From Kitagawia praeruptora (lineage: Eukaryota; Streptophyta; Magnoliopsida; Apiales; Apiaceae), in assembly GCA_037693485.1 (NCBI GenBank), contig CM075344.1, positions 23,706,501-23,770,500 of the forward strand: a stretch of 64,000 bases of DNA, given 5' to 3'. The position numbers were made by a program, and so were the translations under genes. Each line of letters begins with the position of its first letter. The first letter of the stretch is position 1. The notes under the pieces were generated by a model. The model was given only the letters and a program-made list of their open reading frames with translations, was not told the origin of the DNA and made no database searches. Positions 11,651 to 21,535 of the stretch are shown piece by piece.

Positions 11651-11986
11651 GTCGTGACCAACAACACTGTAAGAAGTGTGAGTCTCAAAATCCAAAGCAT
11701 CCCTAACCGTAGTTGGAGTAATGATATACTCTGATTCAGCATGAGTGAAAGTGATTGTTGGAGCGCCAGACTCTTCTCCATCATCATATACAGAGTTTGT
11801 CCAAAAAGTAGCAATTTGTGAAGCAGAGAGTATTGGTGGTGCAGTTAAAGCCTTCCCTATTTCAGAATCTTTCAAGAAATTTTGAAACAAATGAAACGCC
11901 TCTGGAGCATTTGCATTCTCCAGTGGAGCTGCATAGTTACTAGGAAGAAAAATTAACCCTGCTGCATCAAACGCTTTGGTTGCCAT
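11648..11986 (-). CDS. Extra 3' ORF of E2, N-terminal part
   Basis: Starts at ATG 11986 (MATKAFDAAGLIFLPSNYA) and runs 112 codons. Segments such as IATFWTNSVYDDG and SEYIITPTTVRDALDF resemble the N-terminal domain of putative plant transposon proteins carried by many retroelements (pattern Y-x-I-T-x-x-x-V-R-x-A-L; family memory, not a search). The frame ends GHD-stop at 11648, while coding character passes to another frame in the overlap. Either this copy has a frameshift or internal deletion, or the two parts are joined by splicing. A leader rich in C and T and a G-box lie upstream. Confidence 0.65.
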   Translation of the reverse strand: MATKAFDAAGLIFLPSNYAAPLENANAPEAFHLFQNFLKDSEIGKALTAPPILSASQIATFWTNSVYDDGEESGAPTITFTHAESEYIITPTTVRDALDFETHTSYSVVGHD

Positions 11987-12245
11987 TAGTAAGATATGAT
12001 ACGAAGATATTCAGAGAAAAGATGTATGGTAAGTGTTTACCAAAATGTGAAGGAGAGTGAATAAGAATTTTGAAAGTGATTGAGTATGCAAGTAACTGTG
12101 AGTGAGTGAATATTAATCGATGTGAAGTGAGAGAACAAAAACGATTAGAGTAAAACCAAAACTCAATCGTTTATTTAATGAAAGCGCGCAACTGATTGTA
12201 GAGTAATGTGTAAGTGGGACACTATCATGGGACACGTGTCAAACA
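11987..12245 (-). promoter_or_regulatory. Promoter-like region upstream of the E2 extra ORF
   Basis: Reading toward the ATG at 11986, the minus strand shows a G-box core CACGTG (12233-12238, in GACACGTGTC), an AT-rich TATA-like run (ATTAAATAAAC, about 12166-12180), and a pyrimidine-rich leader without an upstream ATG near the start. This resembles a plant gene promoter more than an internal retroelement spacer. Function is inference. Confidence 0.4.
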
Positions 12246-13993
12246 ACTAATGGATCACTTAATAATTACCGCTGTCATTCCTATAATCACGACACTTTGA
12301 CATATTTACACTAATTAACAGTTGTCAACTACCCCAATTACTTCAAAATAGTCAAATCATCTCAATGAAACTTTACCTTAGAGTACTTAACACAACTCAA
12401 CAGTGTTTATCAATTTTCCAACTTTATCACTGAAACCCTTTCAAAAATTGCACAGTTGTGAATATGAGTGTGTGTGAAGCAGAGTTTACCAAAATCAATT
12501 TTTAGAGCATCTAATATTTCATAAAATCCATAACAAAAAAAATAAATAAACACTGAATGCACAAACTCTCATAGTAAACACTGATTGTTTGATGAATGCT
12601 AAACTCTGTAGTTACTGTTATACAGAAATCTGAAAACTTCTATTCCCATTGACGTCCATGATTATCCAAGTAAGCACACAGTCTTTGAAGACTAAAAGAT
12701 CAAGAGATAGAAATCAGAGCATCATTCAGTGAATAACAATCATGAACTTGATAAACTCACAAACTCTCAAAGCACACAGGTGTTTATATGAAGTGTTTAC
12801 ACTCACATTCAATCAGGAAAAGCAGATTCTACCATATGCTTGAATGTCCACCAAATCTACACTACTTTGAGTACATGTATGCACAAATCAAAAGGACTTT
12901 ATTCAGGGTTGTAATGAGGTAAGATCAAACAGATGAGAAGAGATGTTTTATTCATGAGTGAATTTCAAACTGAACATTTTAATAGACCAAAGTGTTCAGT
13001 CACACTGTTAGTACATATTTGCACAAGATCAGTATATATGCCCCTTTTTTTTTTTTAACATATATACTGAAAAACTTTTCTTTTCTTGAGAAACACTCAT
13101 CTGCTTGATTTTTTTTTTTTTTTTTAAAAGAATATAACTGCTCTTAATACTTCAGAGTATAAGAAAAATGAGCAGTTAATTAGGCTCAAAGGGGTTTACT
13201 AAGGGTGGCATTTATGAACAGTGTTTATACAGTGTTTGAACAGTGTTCAAAAGAATTTTGAACAGTGTTTGAAGGAATGGTAAATCCTATTGCCTTTATC
13301 ATTTTCATGCACACACATATCATGTAGTCTCAAAGTGGTTTAATACAAGTTCTAGAGAAACATACTTCCTGATGAACATCACACAACAATAAATACTGAT
13401 TGATAGAAAATGTATCAATCACTGATTTGGCTCAAACTCTCACAGGGTGTAAACATGAATCTGAACTCACCAAACTAATCAATGACACATCTCAAGTTTT
13501 ATGGTTTTCACAAGTACAAACAAGGAATCATCAGGAACCATACCTTTGGGAACAGAATGTCACTAATCAGAGTTTAGAGTTCATCAATAACCAAAATTAT
13601 TTATGAGAGGCAATGCACACAATATTCATAAAAACTCAGAGTTTAGGACTGAATAAACTAAGAGATGCTATAAATATGAAACAGTATCATGCTGTGTTGA
13701 TTTACTGCACAAAATCTGATTAGATTACAGTGACTCAGAAAGAATCATGATTTAATTACTGAGAATCATGCTTCATACATTTTTCTTCATTGGTGTTTTC
13801 ATTCAGACAATAATCAATTCTGAATTCACTGAGTGTATCCAACATGATAACAGTGTTTAACAGACAGACATGCTGACAGAGTTTAACAAGGTTTAAACAT
13901 AAGCATGCATAACAGAGTTTAATACTAAGGTTCACATAGCACTTAACAATTTGCATAACATGAGCAATAAGTTTTTGAGTCTAACCAACATCA
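12246..13993 (-). other. Non-coding spacer between E2 pol and the extra ORF
   Basis: No recognisable coding frame. It holds two poly-T runs (about 13047-13060, 13109-13125) and many motif copies of the CAG[A/T]GTTT type, for example three CAGTGTTT in about 60 bases at 13204-13265. Confidence 0.7.
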
Positions 13994-16900
13994 CTAGTCA
14001 AAACTAGAGACCATTCCTAGTTCATTAACCAGTCTTGTAAATGTAGCTTCACTCAATGGCTTGGTGAAGATATCTGCAAGTTGTTGTTCTGTAGACACAA
14101 AGTGAAGCTCAATGTTGCCTTCCTCTACATGCTCTCTGATGAAGTGATACCTTATGCTGATGTGCTTTGTCATTGAATGTTGTACTGGATTACCTGTCAT
14201 TGCAATAGCACTTTGATTATCACAGTAAATAGGTATCTTGGTATACCTCAATCCATAATCCAGCAGTTGATTCTTCATCCATAAAATCTGTGCACAGCAG
14301 CTACCAGCAGCAATATACTCTGCTTCAGCTGTAGATGTAGATATTGACTTCTGTTTCTTGTTGTACCAGGAAACAATTCTGTCTCCCAGAAATTGACAAC
14401 TTCCACTGGTGCTTTTTCTGTCTATCTTACAGCCTGCAAAGTCTGCATCTGAATAACCAAGTAGTTTAAACTCTGATTCTCTTGGATACCACAGCCCCAA
14501 AGTTATAGTGCCCTTGAGATACTTAAAAATCCTCTTTACTGCTGTTAAATGTGGTTCTCTTGGATCTGCCTGGAACCTTGCACACAAACAAGTTGCATAC
14601 ATGATATCAGGTCTACTAGCTGTTAAATAGAGTAGAGAACCAATCATTCCTCTGTAACATGTCATATCTACTGATGACCCTGCATCTTTGTCCAATTTTG
14701 TTGCAGTTGCCATGGGAGTTGTTGCAGATGAACAGTCAAGCATGCCAAATTTCTTGAGAAGATTTCTGGTATATTTTGCTTGATTTATAAAAATTCCATC
14801 ATCTATTTGCTTCACCTGTAGACCTAGAAAATAACTAAGCTCTCCCATCATACTCATTTGATATCTTGACTGCATGAGTTTGGCAAACTTCTTACAGAGT
14901 TTATCATTAGTAGATCCAAAAATGATGTCATCTACATAGATCTGAACTAAGAGCAAGTCACTACCAGATTGAAAGTAAAACAGAGTTTTGTCAATAGTAC
15001 CTCTGTGAAATCCACTTTCTAGTAGAAATTTGGCAAGAGTTTCATACCATGCCCTTGGTGCCTGCTTAAGTCCATAGAGTGCCTTGTCTAACCTGTAGAC
15101 ATAGTCTGGATATTTTGTATCTACAAAACCTGGTGGTTGTTCCACAAACACTTCTTCTTCAAGTTTTCCATTTAAAAATGCACTTTTTACATCCATCTGA
15201 AACACTTTGAATTTCTTATGAGAGGCATATGCTAGAAAGATTCTGATTGCCTCCAATCTAGCAACTGGAGCAAATGTTTCATCATAGTCTATTCCTTCTT
15301 GTTGTGAATAGCCTTTTGCAACCAGTCTTGCTTTGTTTCTTGTGATAACACCCTCACTGTCAGTTTTATTTCTGAAAACCCATTTAGTACCAACAATGGA
15401 TCTGTTCTTGGGCCTTGGTACAAGAGTCCACACTTCATTTCTTTCAAATTCATTTAGCTCTTCTTGCATTGCTGTTATCCAGTCAACATCTTTAAGAGCT
15501 TCTTCTACTTTCTTTGGCTCAGATTGTGACAAGAATGCATGAAACAGACATTCATTTGTTGTTGCACTTCTTGTCCTTACTTTTGCATCTGGATCACCAA
15601 TAATTAAATCAGGTGTGTGTGACTTAGTCCATTTTCTTGCAGAAGGCAAATTACTTCTGTCATCATGTGATCCTCCCCCTTGATCCATGCTCTCCTGATT
15701 TTCTTGGTGCCTCTCTTCATTTTCTGATGCTCCCCCTGAATGTGACTGCTCAGAATTATCAACAGAGTTTGAATCAACAGAGTTTGATTCAGAATTATCA
15801 ACTGAGTCACTATCAGTGTTTGAATTATCACTCTGATGTGATTCTTCATGCTCCCCCTCAACTGGTTCTTCCCTTGTTTCTGATTGAAGAGTTTCTTCAG
15901 TATTTACCAGTAGAGGTTCAGAGTTTAGATCAACAGAGTTTGTCAGATCAGTCTGATCAGAGTTTACTTTTTCAGAGAATAAGTCTTCATTTTCAAAGTG
16001 GAGTAGATCATGTTCATTGACATCTTCAAGTCCAGTTATTTTCTTGTCATCAAATGACACATGAATTGATTCCATGATCACTCTAGTTCTCAGATTATAA
16101 ACTCTGAATGCCTTAGTTGACAGTGGATAGCCAACAAAAATTCCTTCATCTGCCTTTAGGTCAAATTTGGTCAACTGTTCAGGATGAGTCTTCAACACAA
16201 AGCACTTGCATCCAAAAATATGAAAATATTTTAGATTTGGCTTTTTCTTCTTCACCATTTCATATGGTGTTTTACCATGCTTATTGATCAGTGTTGCATT
16301 TTGAGTAAAACAAGCAGTTTGAACTGCTTCTGCCCAGAAATATGTTGGCAATTTTGCTTCATCTAGCATGGTTCTTGCAGCTTCTATCAAGGTTCTGTTC
16401 TTCCTCTCCACTACACCATTTTGTTGTGGAGTGCCAGGTGCAGAAAACTCCTGTTTGATTCCTTTGCTCTTGCAAAATTCTTTCATTGATGAATTCCTGA
16501 ATTCAGTTCCATTGTCACTTCTGATTATCTTCACTTGATTTTCTGACCCTTTGTCCAGTTGTAAAATATGTTCTGTCAGTGTTAATGCAGTTTCATCCTT
16601 CTTTGCAAGAAAATATACCCATGTGTATCTGGTATATTCATCAACAATGACTAGAGCATATTTCTTCTTTCCAAGAGACATGACATTCACTGGTCCAAAA
16701 AGATCAACATGTAGGAGATGATAAGGATCAACAATTGAAGACTCAGATTTGCTTTTGAAGGAGGCTTTTCTCTGTTTGGCCTTTTGACAAGAATCACACA
16801 GGCCTTCTACATTCAACAAAGACCTTGGTAGACCTCTTACAAGATCATTCTTTATTAGCTCATTGATGTTGTTCAGATTTAAATGAGAGAGTTTCTTGTG

Positions 16901-17323
16901 CCACTTCCAACTCTCTTCACTGGACATTCTTGTTGACAGACACACTGCTTTGCCATCAGTGTTTGTTGACAATTTAATTTCATAGATGTTATTGTGTCTG
17001 TTTCCAACTAGAGCAACTTTCCCTGTAGATTTACTGATCACTTGACAATATTCAGGCTGAAAATCTACATGATATCCTCTGTCACAGATTTGACTCACAG
17101 ATAGCAGATCATGCTTGAGTCCTGGAACCAGAGCTACATTTGTGATGATGACACTTCCAAGATTAATATTGCCATATCCCAGAGTATGTCCTATGTTGCC
17201 ATCTCCATAGGAAACTTTTGGGCCAGCCTTCTCCTCATACTCTGATAGCAGGGCTTTATTTCCTGTCATGTGTCCTGAACATCCACTGTCCACGACTAGG
17301 GTACTAACCCTGTTGCCCTGCAA
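13994..17323 (-). CDS. pol: Ty1/copia pol polyprotein of E2, intact
   Basis: 1109 codons without a stop. Domains in order: aspartic protease (VVDSGCSGHMTG, residues about 10-21), pre-integrase zinc domain (WHKKLSHLNL...CDSCQKAKQ, about 140-185), integrase core with the D-D-E residues (HVDLFGPV, RSDNGTEF, QQNGVVERKNRTL, about 205-315), reverse transcriptase (FQMDVKSAFLNG, YVDDIIFGS, about 715-800) and RNase H (YSDADFAGCKIDRKSTSG, STAEAEYIAA, CDNQSAI). The protease to integrase to RT order defines Ty1/copia. The frame is +1 relative to gag and has no ATG: it opens with TTG just after an in-frame TGA (17326-17324), so Pol needs frameshifting, splicing or re-initiation. The spacer between integrase and RT is rich in NSVDNSE-type repeats created by the nucleotide motif. 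Confidence 0.97.
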   Translation of the reverse strand: MQGNRVSTLVVDSGCSGHMTGNKALLSEYEEKAGPKVSYGDGNIGHTLGYGNINLGSVIITNVALVPGLKHDLLSVSQICDRGYHVDFQPEYCQVISKSTGKVALVGNRHNNIYEIKLSTNTDGKAVCLSTRMSSEESWKWHKKLSHLNLNNINELIKNDLVRGLPRSLLNVEGLCDSCQKAKQRKASFKSKSESSIVDPYHLLHVDLFGPVNVMSLGKKKYALVIVDEYTRYTWVYFLAKKDETALTLTEHILQLDKGSENQVKIIRSDNGTEFRNSSMKEFCKSKGIKQEFSAPGTPQQNGVVERKNRTLIEAARTMLDEAKLPTYFWAEAVQTACFTQNATLINKHGKTPYEMVKKKKPNLKYFHIFGCKCFVLKTHPEQLTKFDLKADEGIFVGYPLSTKAFRVYNLRTRVIMESIHVSFDDKKITGLEDVNEHDLLHFENEDLFSEKVNSDQTDLTNSVDLNSEPLLVNTEETLQSETREEPVEGEHEESHQSDNSNTDSDSVDNSESNSVDSNSVDNSEQSHSGGASENEERHQENQESMDQGGGSHDDRSNLPSARKWTKSHTPDLIIGDPDAKVRTRSATTNECLFHAFLSQSEPKKVEEALKDVDWITAMQEELNEFERNEVWTLVPRPKNRSIVGTKWVFRNKTDSEGVITRNKARLVAKGYSQQEGIDYDETFAPVARLEAIRIFLAYASHKKFKVFQMDVKSAFLNGKLEEEVFVEQPPGFVDTKYPDYVYRLDKALYGLKQAPRAWYETLAKFLLESGFHRGTIDKTLFYFQSGSDLLLVQIYVDDIIFGSTNDKLCKKFAKLMQSRYQMSMMGELSYFLGLQVKQIDDGIFINQAKYTRNLLKKFGMLDCSSATTPMATATKLDKDAGSSVDMTCYRGMIGSLLYLTASRPDIMYATCLCARFQADPREPHLTAVKRIFKYLKGTITLGLWYPRESEFKLLGYSDADFAGCKIDRKSTSGSCQFLGDRIVSWYNKKQKSISTSTAEAEYIAAGSCCAQILWMKNQLLDYGLRYTKIPIYCDNQSAIAMTGNPVQHSMTKHISIRYHFIREHVEEGNIELHFVSTEQQLADIFTKPLSEATFTRLVNELGMVSSFD

Positions 17324-17333
17324 TCACAAACAA

Positions 17334-19571
17334 TCACTGATTATTAGTTTTAAGGATCCAGACTTGCTTGGATCCTTTGGCTTTCTTAATTCTGTTAGCT
17401 TTTGCAGCGGAATTCACATTATCAGAGTTTAAGCTAACTTTTTCAGAGTTTACATTTGCAGAGTTTACTTTAACCCATTTCAAATTTGGCTTGGGTTCAT
17501 AGTAATTATAGTAAAGAGCATGATACTCTCTGCAAGTGTAAATAGAATGCCATGTACTTCCACAGTGTGTACATAAAGTCTGTGGTCTAGTCCTCACATA
17601 ATCATTTTTAACTGCAGTTTTAGAGGGCAAAGAATTAATGTTCTTATTCTTACTGCAGAAACTAGCAAGATGATTAGTGCTACCACAATTAAAGCATGTT
17701 TTTCTAGGAGCTAATGAAGCAAGCATTGGCTTAATTCCTGATGTTATGCCTACCTTTCCATTTTTGTTTTTCTTAGGCATTCTCTGTTTGTTGACAGATT
17801 TTATCTCTTTAAGCTTATGCTTGAGTTGTTTATCTGTCATTAAACCAATGTTAGCCTCTTTAACAAAAGTCTTAGCATATGATTCTTTAACAACCATTTT
17901 CTCAGCTTCAGTCTTAGGTCCACCTGTTCCCATAACATTACCTCCAGATGAACGATGTGGTCTAACTTTTACCAAATTTTCAAATCTAAGTTCATCTCCT
18001 TCAGAGTAACCTAGACCTACTGTATCTGACTGAAACACTTCTTGAGTGTCTTTACCAGAGTGTGTCCAAGTTTTAATAATGTGTTTAGCATCCTCCAATT
18101 CAGATTCTAGTTGCTTATACTTACCTAGCAACTCCTGTTCAATAAACACTGCATCATCTCTCTCTTTCTGAACTTTATTCATGTTCTCTAGCTGTTCCTC
18201 AACAAGTTTATTTCTATCTTTGAGTTGAGAGCACTCATTTTTTATCCTCTCATTTTCTAAAGTCTGATCCCTATAACTGATATGTAATGCTTTAAGATAA
18301 ATTCTCAATTCAGTTATATTATCAGTATTATAAGCATAGGTAGTTGGGGGTACCTTTAGATCATCATCTTCATTCTGAGTAGTAGCCATGAGTGCATAGT
18401 TCACTTCCTCATCTGAATCTGAAGTGTCTGCCCAATCTCTGCCTTTGGTGTAGAGTGCCTTTTCAGTTTTACCCTTCTTGCACTCAGGAGCATAGTGACC
18501 CATCTCCTTACACTTGTAGCATTGAATCTCAGACTTATCTTTCTTACCAGATTTGAAGTCCTTTCCCTCAGATTTCTTGAAATTCTTCTTGTCAGACTTA
18601 GAGTAGTCCTTGGAGAATCTCTTTCCCTTCTTGAAGTTCTTGAATCCCATCTTCTTGAAGGTCTTTACCATCAATGCAGCCATTTGCATCATCTCTTCAT
18701 CATCTTCAGAATCAGATGTTCCATCTGTGTTTGAGTCAACATCAGTGTTTGATGACTCACTTTCTGAGTGTTTGACTAAAGCTTTTCCTTTTGCCTTTCT
18801 TCTTGATGCTTCCTTCTTTGATGGTTTCTCCTCAACCTTAAGAGCAACAGACTTTGACTTTCTACTTGATCTTTTGTTTCTCTGCTCCAATTCCAATTCA
18901 TGGGTTTTGAGCAGTCCATAAATTTCATCAATCTCTGTTTCACCAAGTTCATAGTTATCTCTTATGGTGGTTGTTTTCACATCCCACTTTTCAGGTAGAG
19001 AAAGAAGAAACTTGAGATTTGAGTCTTCTAAATCATACTCTTTGTTAACCAATGACAAATCATTTAGCAATTTACAGAATCTGTCAAATGTTTCTGTCAT
19101 GGTTTCTTCAGACTTTGCCTCAAAATGCTCATACTCCTGAGTGAGTATGTTTCTTCTGTTTTTCTTGATTGCAGGAGTTCCTTGACACCTAACCTCAAGT
19201 GCATCCCATATTTCCTTTGCAGTTGTGCAATTAATCACTTTATTAGACATAACATTGTCTAAAGCACTGTGAAGTAAATGTCTTACTTTTGCATCCTTTG
19301 CAATAGATGAAAGATCCTCAGCAGTTAGATCTTTCTTTTCTTTTGGAATGACCTTTGATTCCTCACCAGCAGCAGCAGCAGATAACTTTGTAGGTTTGTG
19401 AGGACCTTCATATATTCTATCAAGATATTCTGGATCTGTAGCCTCCAGAAACATGGTCATCTTTACTTTCCAAATTGCATACTCTAATGGCCTAAGTATA
19501 GGAACCCTAATTGTTTCATACCTACTAACAGTAGTAGGAGCTTTCTCAGATGGTGGAGGTATCTCTGCCAT
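17334..19571 (-). CDS. gag: Ty1/copia gag of E2, long form with three zinc knuckles
   Basis: 745 codons from ATG 19571. An N-terminal copia Gag domain (residues about 25-240) is followed by three CCHC knuckles: CYKCKEMGHYAPEC (about 350), CFNCGSTNHLASFC (about 626) and CTHCGSTWHSIYTC (about 666). Between the first and second lies a heptad-rich coiled coil (about 435-505) ending in GKDTQEV (about 505-511), which fits the dynein light chain LC8-binding pattern K-x-T-Q. Sirevirus Gags are known for a coiled coil and LC8 binding, so this supports that lineage. Gag forms the particle and binds the RNA. The stop TGA is at 17336-17334. The copy looks fully functional. Confidence 0.95.
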   Translation of the reverse strand: MAEIPPPSEKAPTTVSRYETIRVPILRPLEYAIWKVKMTMFLEATDPEYLDRIYEGPHKPTKLSAAAAGEESKVIPKEKKDLTAEDLSSIAKDAKVRHLLHSALDNVMSNKVINCTTAKEIWDALEVRCQGTPAIKKNRRNILTQEYEHFEAKSEETMTETFDRFCKLLNDLSLVNKEYDLEDSNLKFLLSLPEKWDVKTTTIRDNYELGETEIDEIYGLLKTHELELEQRNKRSSRKSKSVALKVEEKPSKKEASRRKAKGKALVKHSESESSNTDVDSNTDGTSDSEDDEEMMQMAALMVKTFKKMGFKNFKKGKRFSKDYSKSDKKNFKKSEGKDFKSGKKDKSEIQCYKCKEMGHYAPECKKGKTEKALYTKGRDWADTSDSDEEVNYALMATTQNEDDDLKVPPTTYAYNTDNITELRIYLKALHISYRDQTLENERIKNECSQLKDRNKLVEEQLENMNKVQKERDDAVFIEQELLGKYKQLESELEDAKHIIKTWTHSGKDTQEVFQSDTVGLGYSEGDELRFENLVKVRPHRSSGGNVMGTGGPKTEAEKMVVKESYAKTFVKEANIGLMTDKQLKHKLKEIKSVNKQRMPKKNKNGKVGITSGIKPMLASLAPRKTCFNCGSTNHLASFCSKNKNINSLPSKTAVKNDYVRTRPQTLCTHCGSTWHSIYTCREYHALYYNYYEPKPNLKWVKVNSANVNSEKVSLNSDNVNSAAKANRIKKAKGSKQVWILKTNNQ

Positions 19572-19619
19572 TGATTACTATTGTGTTTGGATCTTTAACT
19601 GTAATAAAGTAACAGATTG

Positions 19620-19631
19620 TCTCTGATACCA
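19620..19631 (-). promoter_or_regulatory. Primer binding site of E2
   Basis: The minus strand reads TGGTATCAGAGA, two bases from the LTR edge; 11 of 12 bases match the initiator Met tRNA site TGGTATCAGAGC. Confidence 0.85.
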
Positions 19632-19633
19632 CT

Positions 19634-20149
19634 TGTTAGGTCGAATACACAATAGGTAATCAAATACTGTATGAGTAACTTAACAAGAACACACTGTTTA
19701 ATACTTAAAAACTGTTTGGAATTAACAATTCCTCTCTCAGTGATGTAAAATATCACAGAGAGCTGCTTAGGTTACTATCAATGAATTTCTCAATGTTCGA
19801 TACCCTTCTAGGGTTAACCTAACTGTATTTATAAAACATACAGCTTCGTACAATCAGTAATTGATTCTCCTATAATTAAGCTATACAATTGATATCAATC
19901 ACGATTGCTTCAAATCTTCCAAGTCAACTCAATCTCTTTGACAGCTTTCCAATCTTCAAAGATATTGCTTCCATATTTATCTTGTATCAATCTTCAAACA
20001 CTGTTGACTCTTCAGACATTACCGCTACAGAGTTTAACAATCTCTGTTGCGCTTCCAGTCAGTGTTTAACTAAACTCTGACTGCTTCCAGCTAAACTCTG
20101 TTTTGTTACTTTAGCTTCCAAACACTGTTCTCATTAATCATTTCTAACA
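19634..20149 (-). repeat. 5' LTR of E2
   Basis: 516 bp, next to the primer site, therefore the promoter-bearing 5' LTR. It carries six copies of the CAG[A/T]GTTT motif, counting both strands. Confidence 0.97.
19826..19833 (-). promoter_or_regulatory. Likely TATA box of the E2 LTR promoter
   Basis: The minus strand reads TATAAATA within TTTTATAAATACAG, placed about 316 bases into the 516-bp 5' LTR, a usual position for an LTR core promoter. Confidence 0.6.
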
Positions 20150-21316
20150 AATTATGCTTAGACCCTATATGTCTATAGAATTTGAAAACATAACGGTTGA
20201 AGAGCAAGTTATCCATAAAGATCACATAGGGCAATACAAGTATTCTCATCTCATACTACGAATCATGTTGATAACAATCATGAACCTATGCTAGCATGGC
20301 AAGTTCTAAATCTCAAGATCCACTTTCACTTCACAAGAGATTAACAAATTAGATGTTCATGACGCATCTATCAATTAAGCATAACCATACGAGGATATCA
20401 AATATACATCACACACAGATCTTTAAAGCATCAAGATACTAAAGCTCCATAAATAAATCCGTTAGAATCCCATGACAACTATTAGCTCATAATTGAACCT
20501 CTCGTCATCATGGGATCTGATGAAACCATGATAAAAACAAAGTATGAAAAGATACAAATAAACCTAAGTAATTGATATGTAATGGTTCTACTTTTTCTGT
20601 CCCCCAAGATGTGTATTTATAGCCTCAATTTGCCTCTCCATCAAGCAATTGCCATCTTTGAGTTGGAATAGAATTGTGGCAATTTCCATCTTTAAACGGG
20701 ATAAGATTTGCAAATTCCATGTATAAGACTGATTCTGAAAAATACCAGCCGCCCAGGGTAATTACCATACTGATTAGAAGTAGGAATTGTGGCAATTTCC
20801 TGTTTAGAATTGAATTCTGGCAATTTTTGTTGATTCTGTTTTGAAGAAAAATTCTCTTCAATAATTCTGGACTCCGGACCACCTTAGAATGATAGAAAAT
20901 TCCGTTATCTTCGCGTGGGCAGTTGAATCGTCCAAAACGGACTTGTAGAACTCAAGATATGACCAAAACAAAATCAGAAATTCTGGCTGATTTTTCACCC
21001 GCTGACTGCTACTGTTCATGCGCGTCCGTTACTGTTCATGCGCGTCCGTTACTGTTCATTTCGCTGATTTTGCTCTATTTTCTTCGTTTTAACTCCGATT
21101 TTCATTCCGTTTCTTCCGGCTCTCTCGAAATTTGATGTACTGTTATTCTTTAAGCTCAAAACCCACCATTTAAGAATGGAAAATATCATCCCACATCCAA
21201 CTCTTATTCCTGCACAAATTCACTAAAAACACATCAAAAACACCACATACTTGAGTTCAAGTCATCAATTCAAGCCGATACGAAGCATTCCAAGTGGATA
21301 TAACATCCACTTATCA
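20150..21316 (-). repeat. 3' LTR of L2, right piece
   Basis: Continues the LTR cut at 9640; the first five bases are the E2 target duplication. Matches 24748-25914. Confidence 0.92.
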
Positions 21317-21535
21317 CACCCCCAAACTTAAACTGATGCTTGTCCTCAAGCATAACAATTAAAACTAACTAACTAATTAGTACCACTTCCGTAGGTGATC
21401 ACGGTTGCATTTGGCATATGCAACAAGCCCTTTAAACCCCTAGGCAGCCCTAGTGGACGAGTAAGGTCTCGTGAGGGCCTATAGCGAATGTACCCACAAA
21501 ATCCAATGCAATGCAATGCATGAATGCAACTAATA
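21317..21535 (-). repeat. Conserved internal block 1 of L2 (with 3' polypurine tract)
   Basis: The near-identical counterpart of L1 3676-3893, starting with the polypurine tract (CACCCCCAAACTTAAAC on the plus strand). The two families share this interior but not most of their LTRs. Confidence 0.75.

Larger units (their letters stand above)
9641..20149 (-). mobile_element. E2: complete, very young Ty1/copia element with an extra ORF
   Basis: The two 516-bp LTRs differ at one base by eye (acaatc/actatc near their centre). Target duplication aatta is perfect (9636-9640, 20150-20154). Gag (17334-19571) and pol (13994-17323) are intact, with primer site, polypurine tract and TATA box present, so it could be autonomous. 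Between pol and the 3' LTR lie a 2-kb spacer and an extra ORF of about 560 codons with one frameshift. The long Gag with a coiled coil and an ORF in the env position fit a Sirevirus-like (SIRE/Maximus) placement, which is inference. The whole element is saturated with CAG[A/T]GTTT motifs. Confidence 0.95.

Noticed and set aside
11651..11814. First 50 or so codons of the 502-codon frame in E2 (MLLFGQTLYMM...)
   Set aside because: They overlap the better N-terminal frame and look like its shifted reading; the real coding part starts near 11650.
9896..20080. Identical 63-codon ORFs at 9896-10087 and 19889-20080
   Set aside because: They are the same position in the two LTRs of E2; identity reflects the young LTRs, not a conserved gene.
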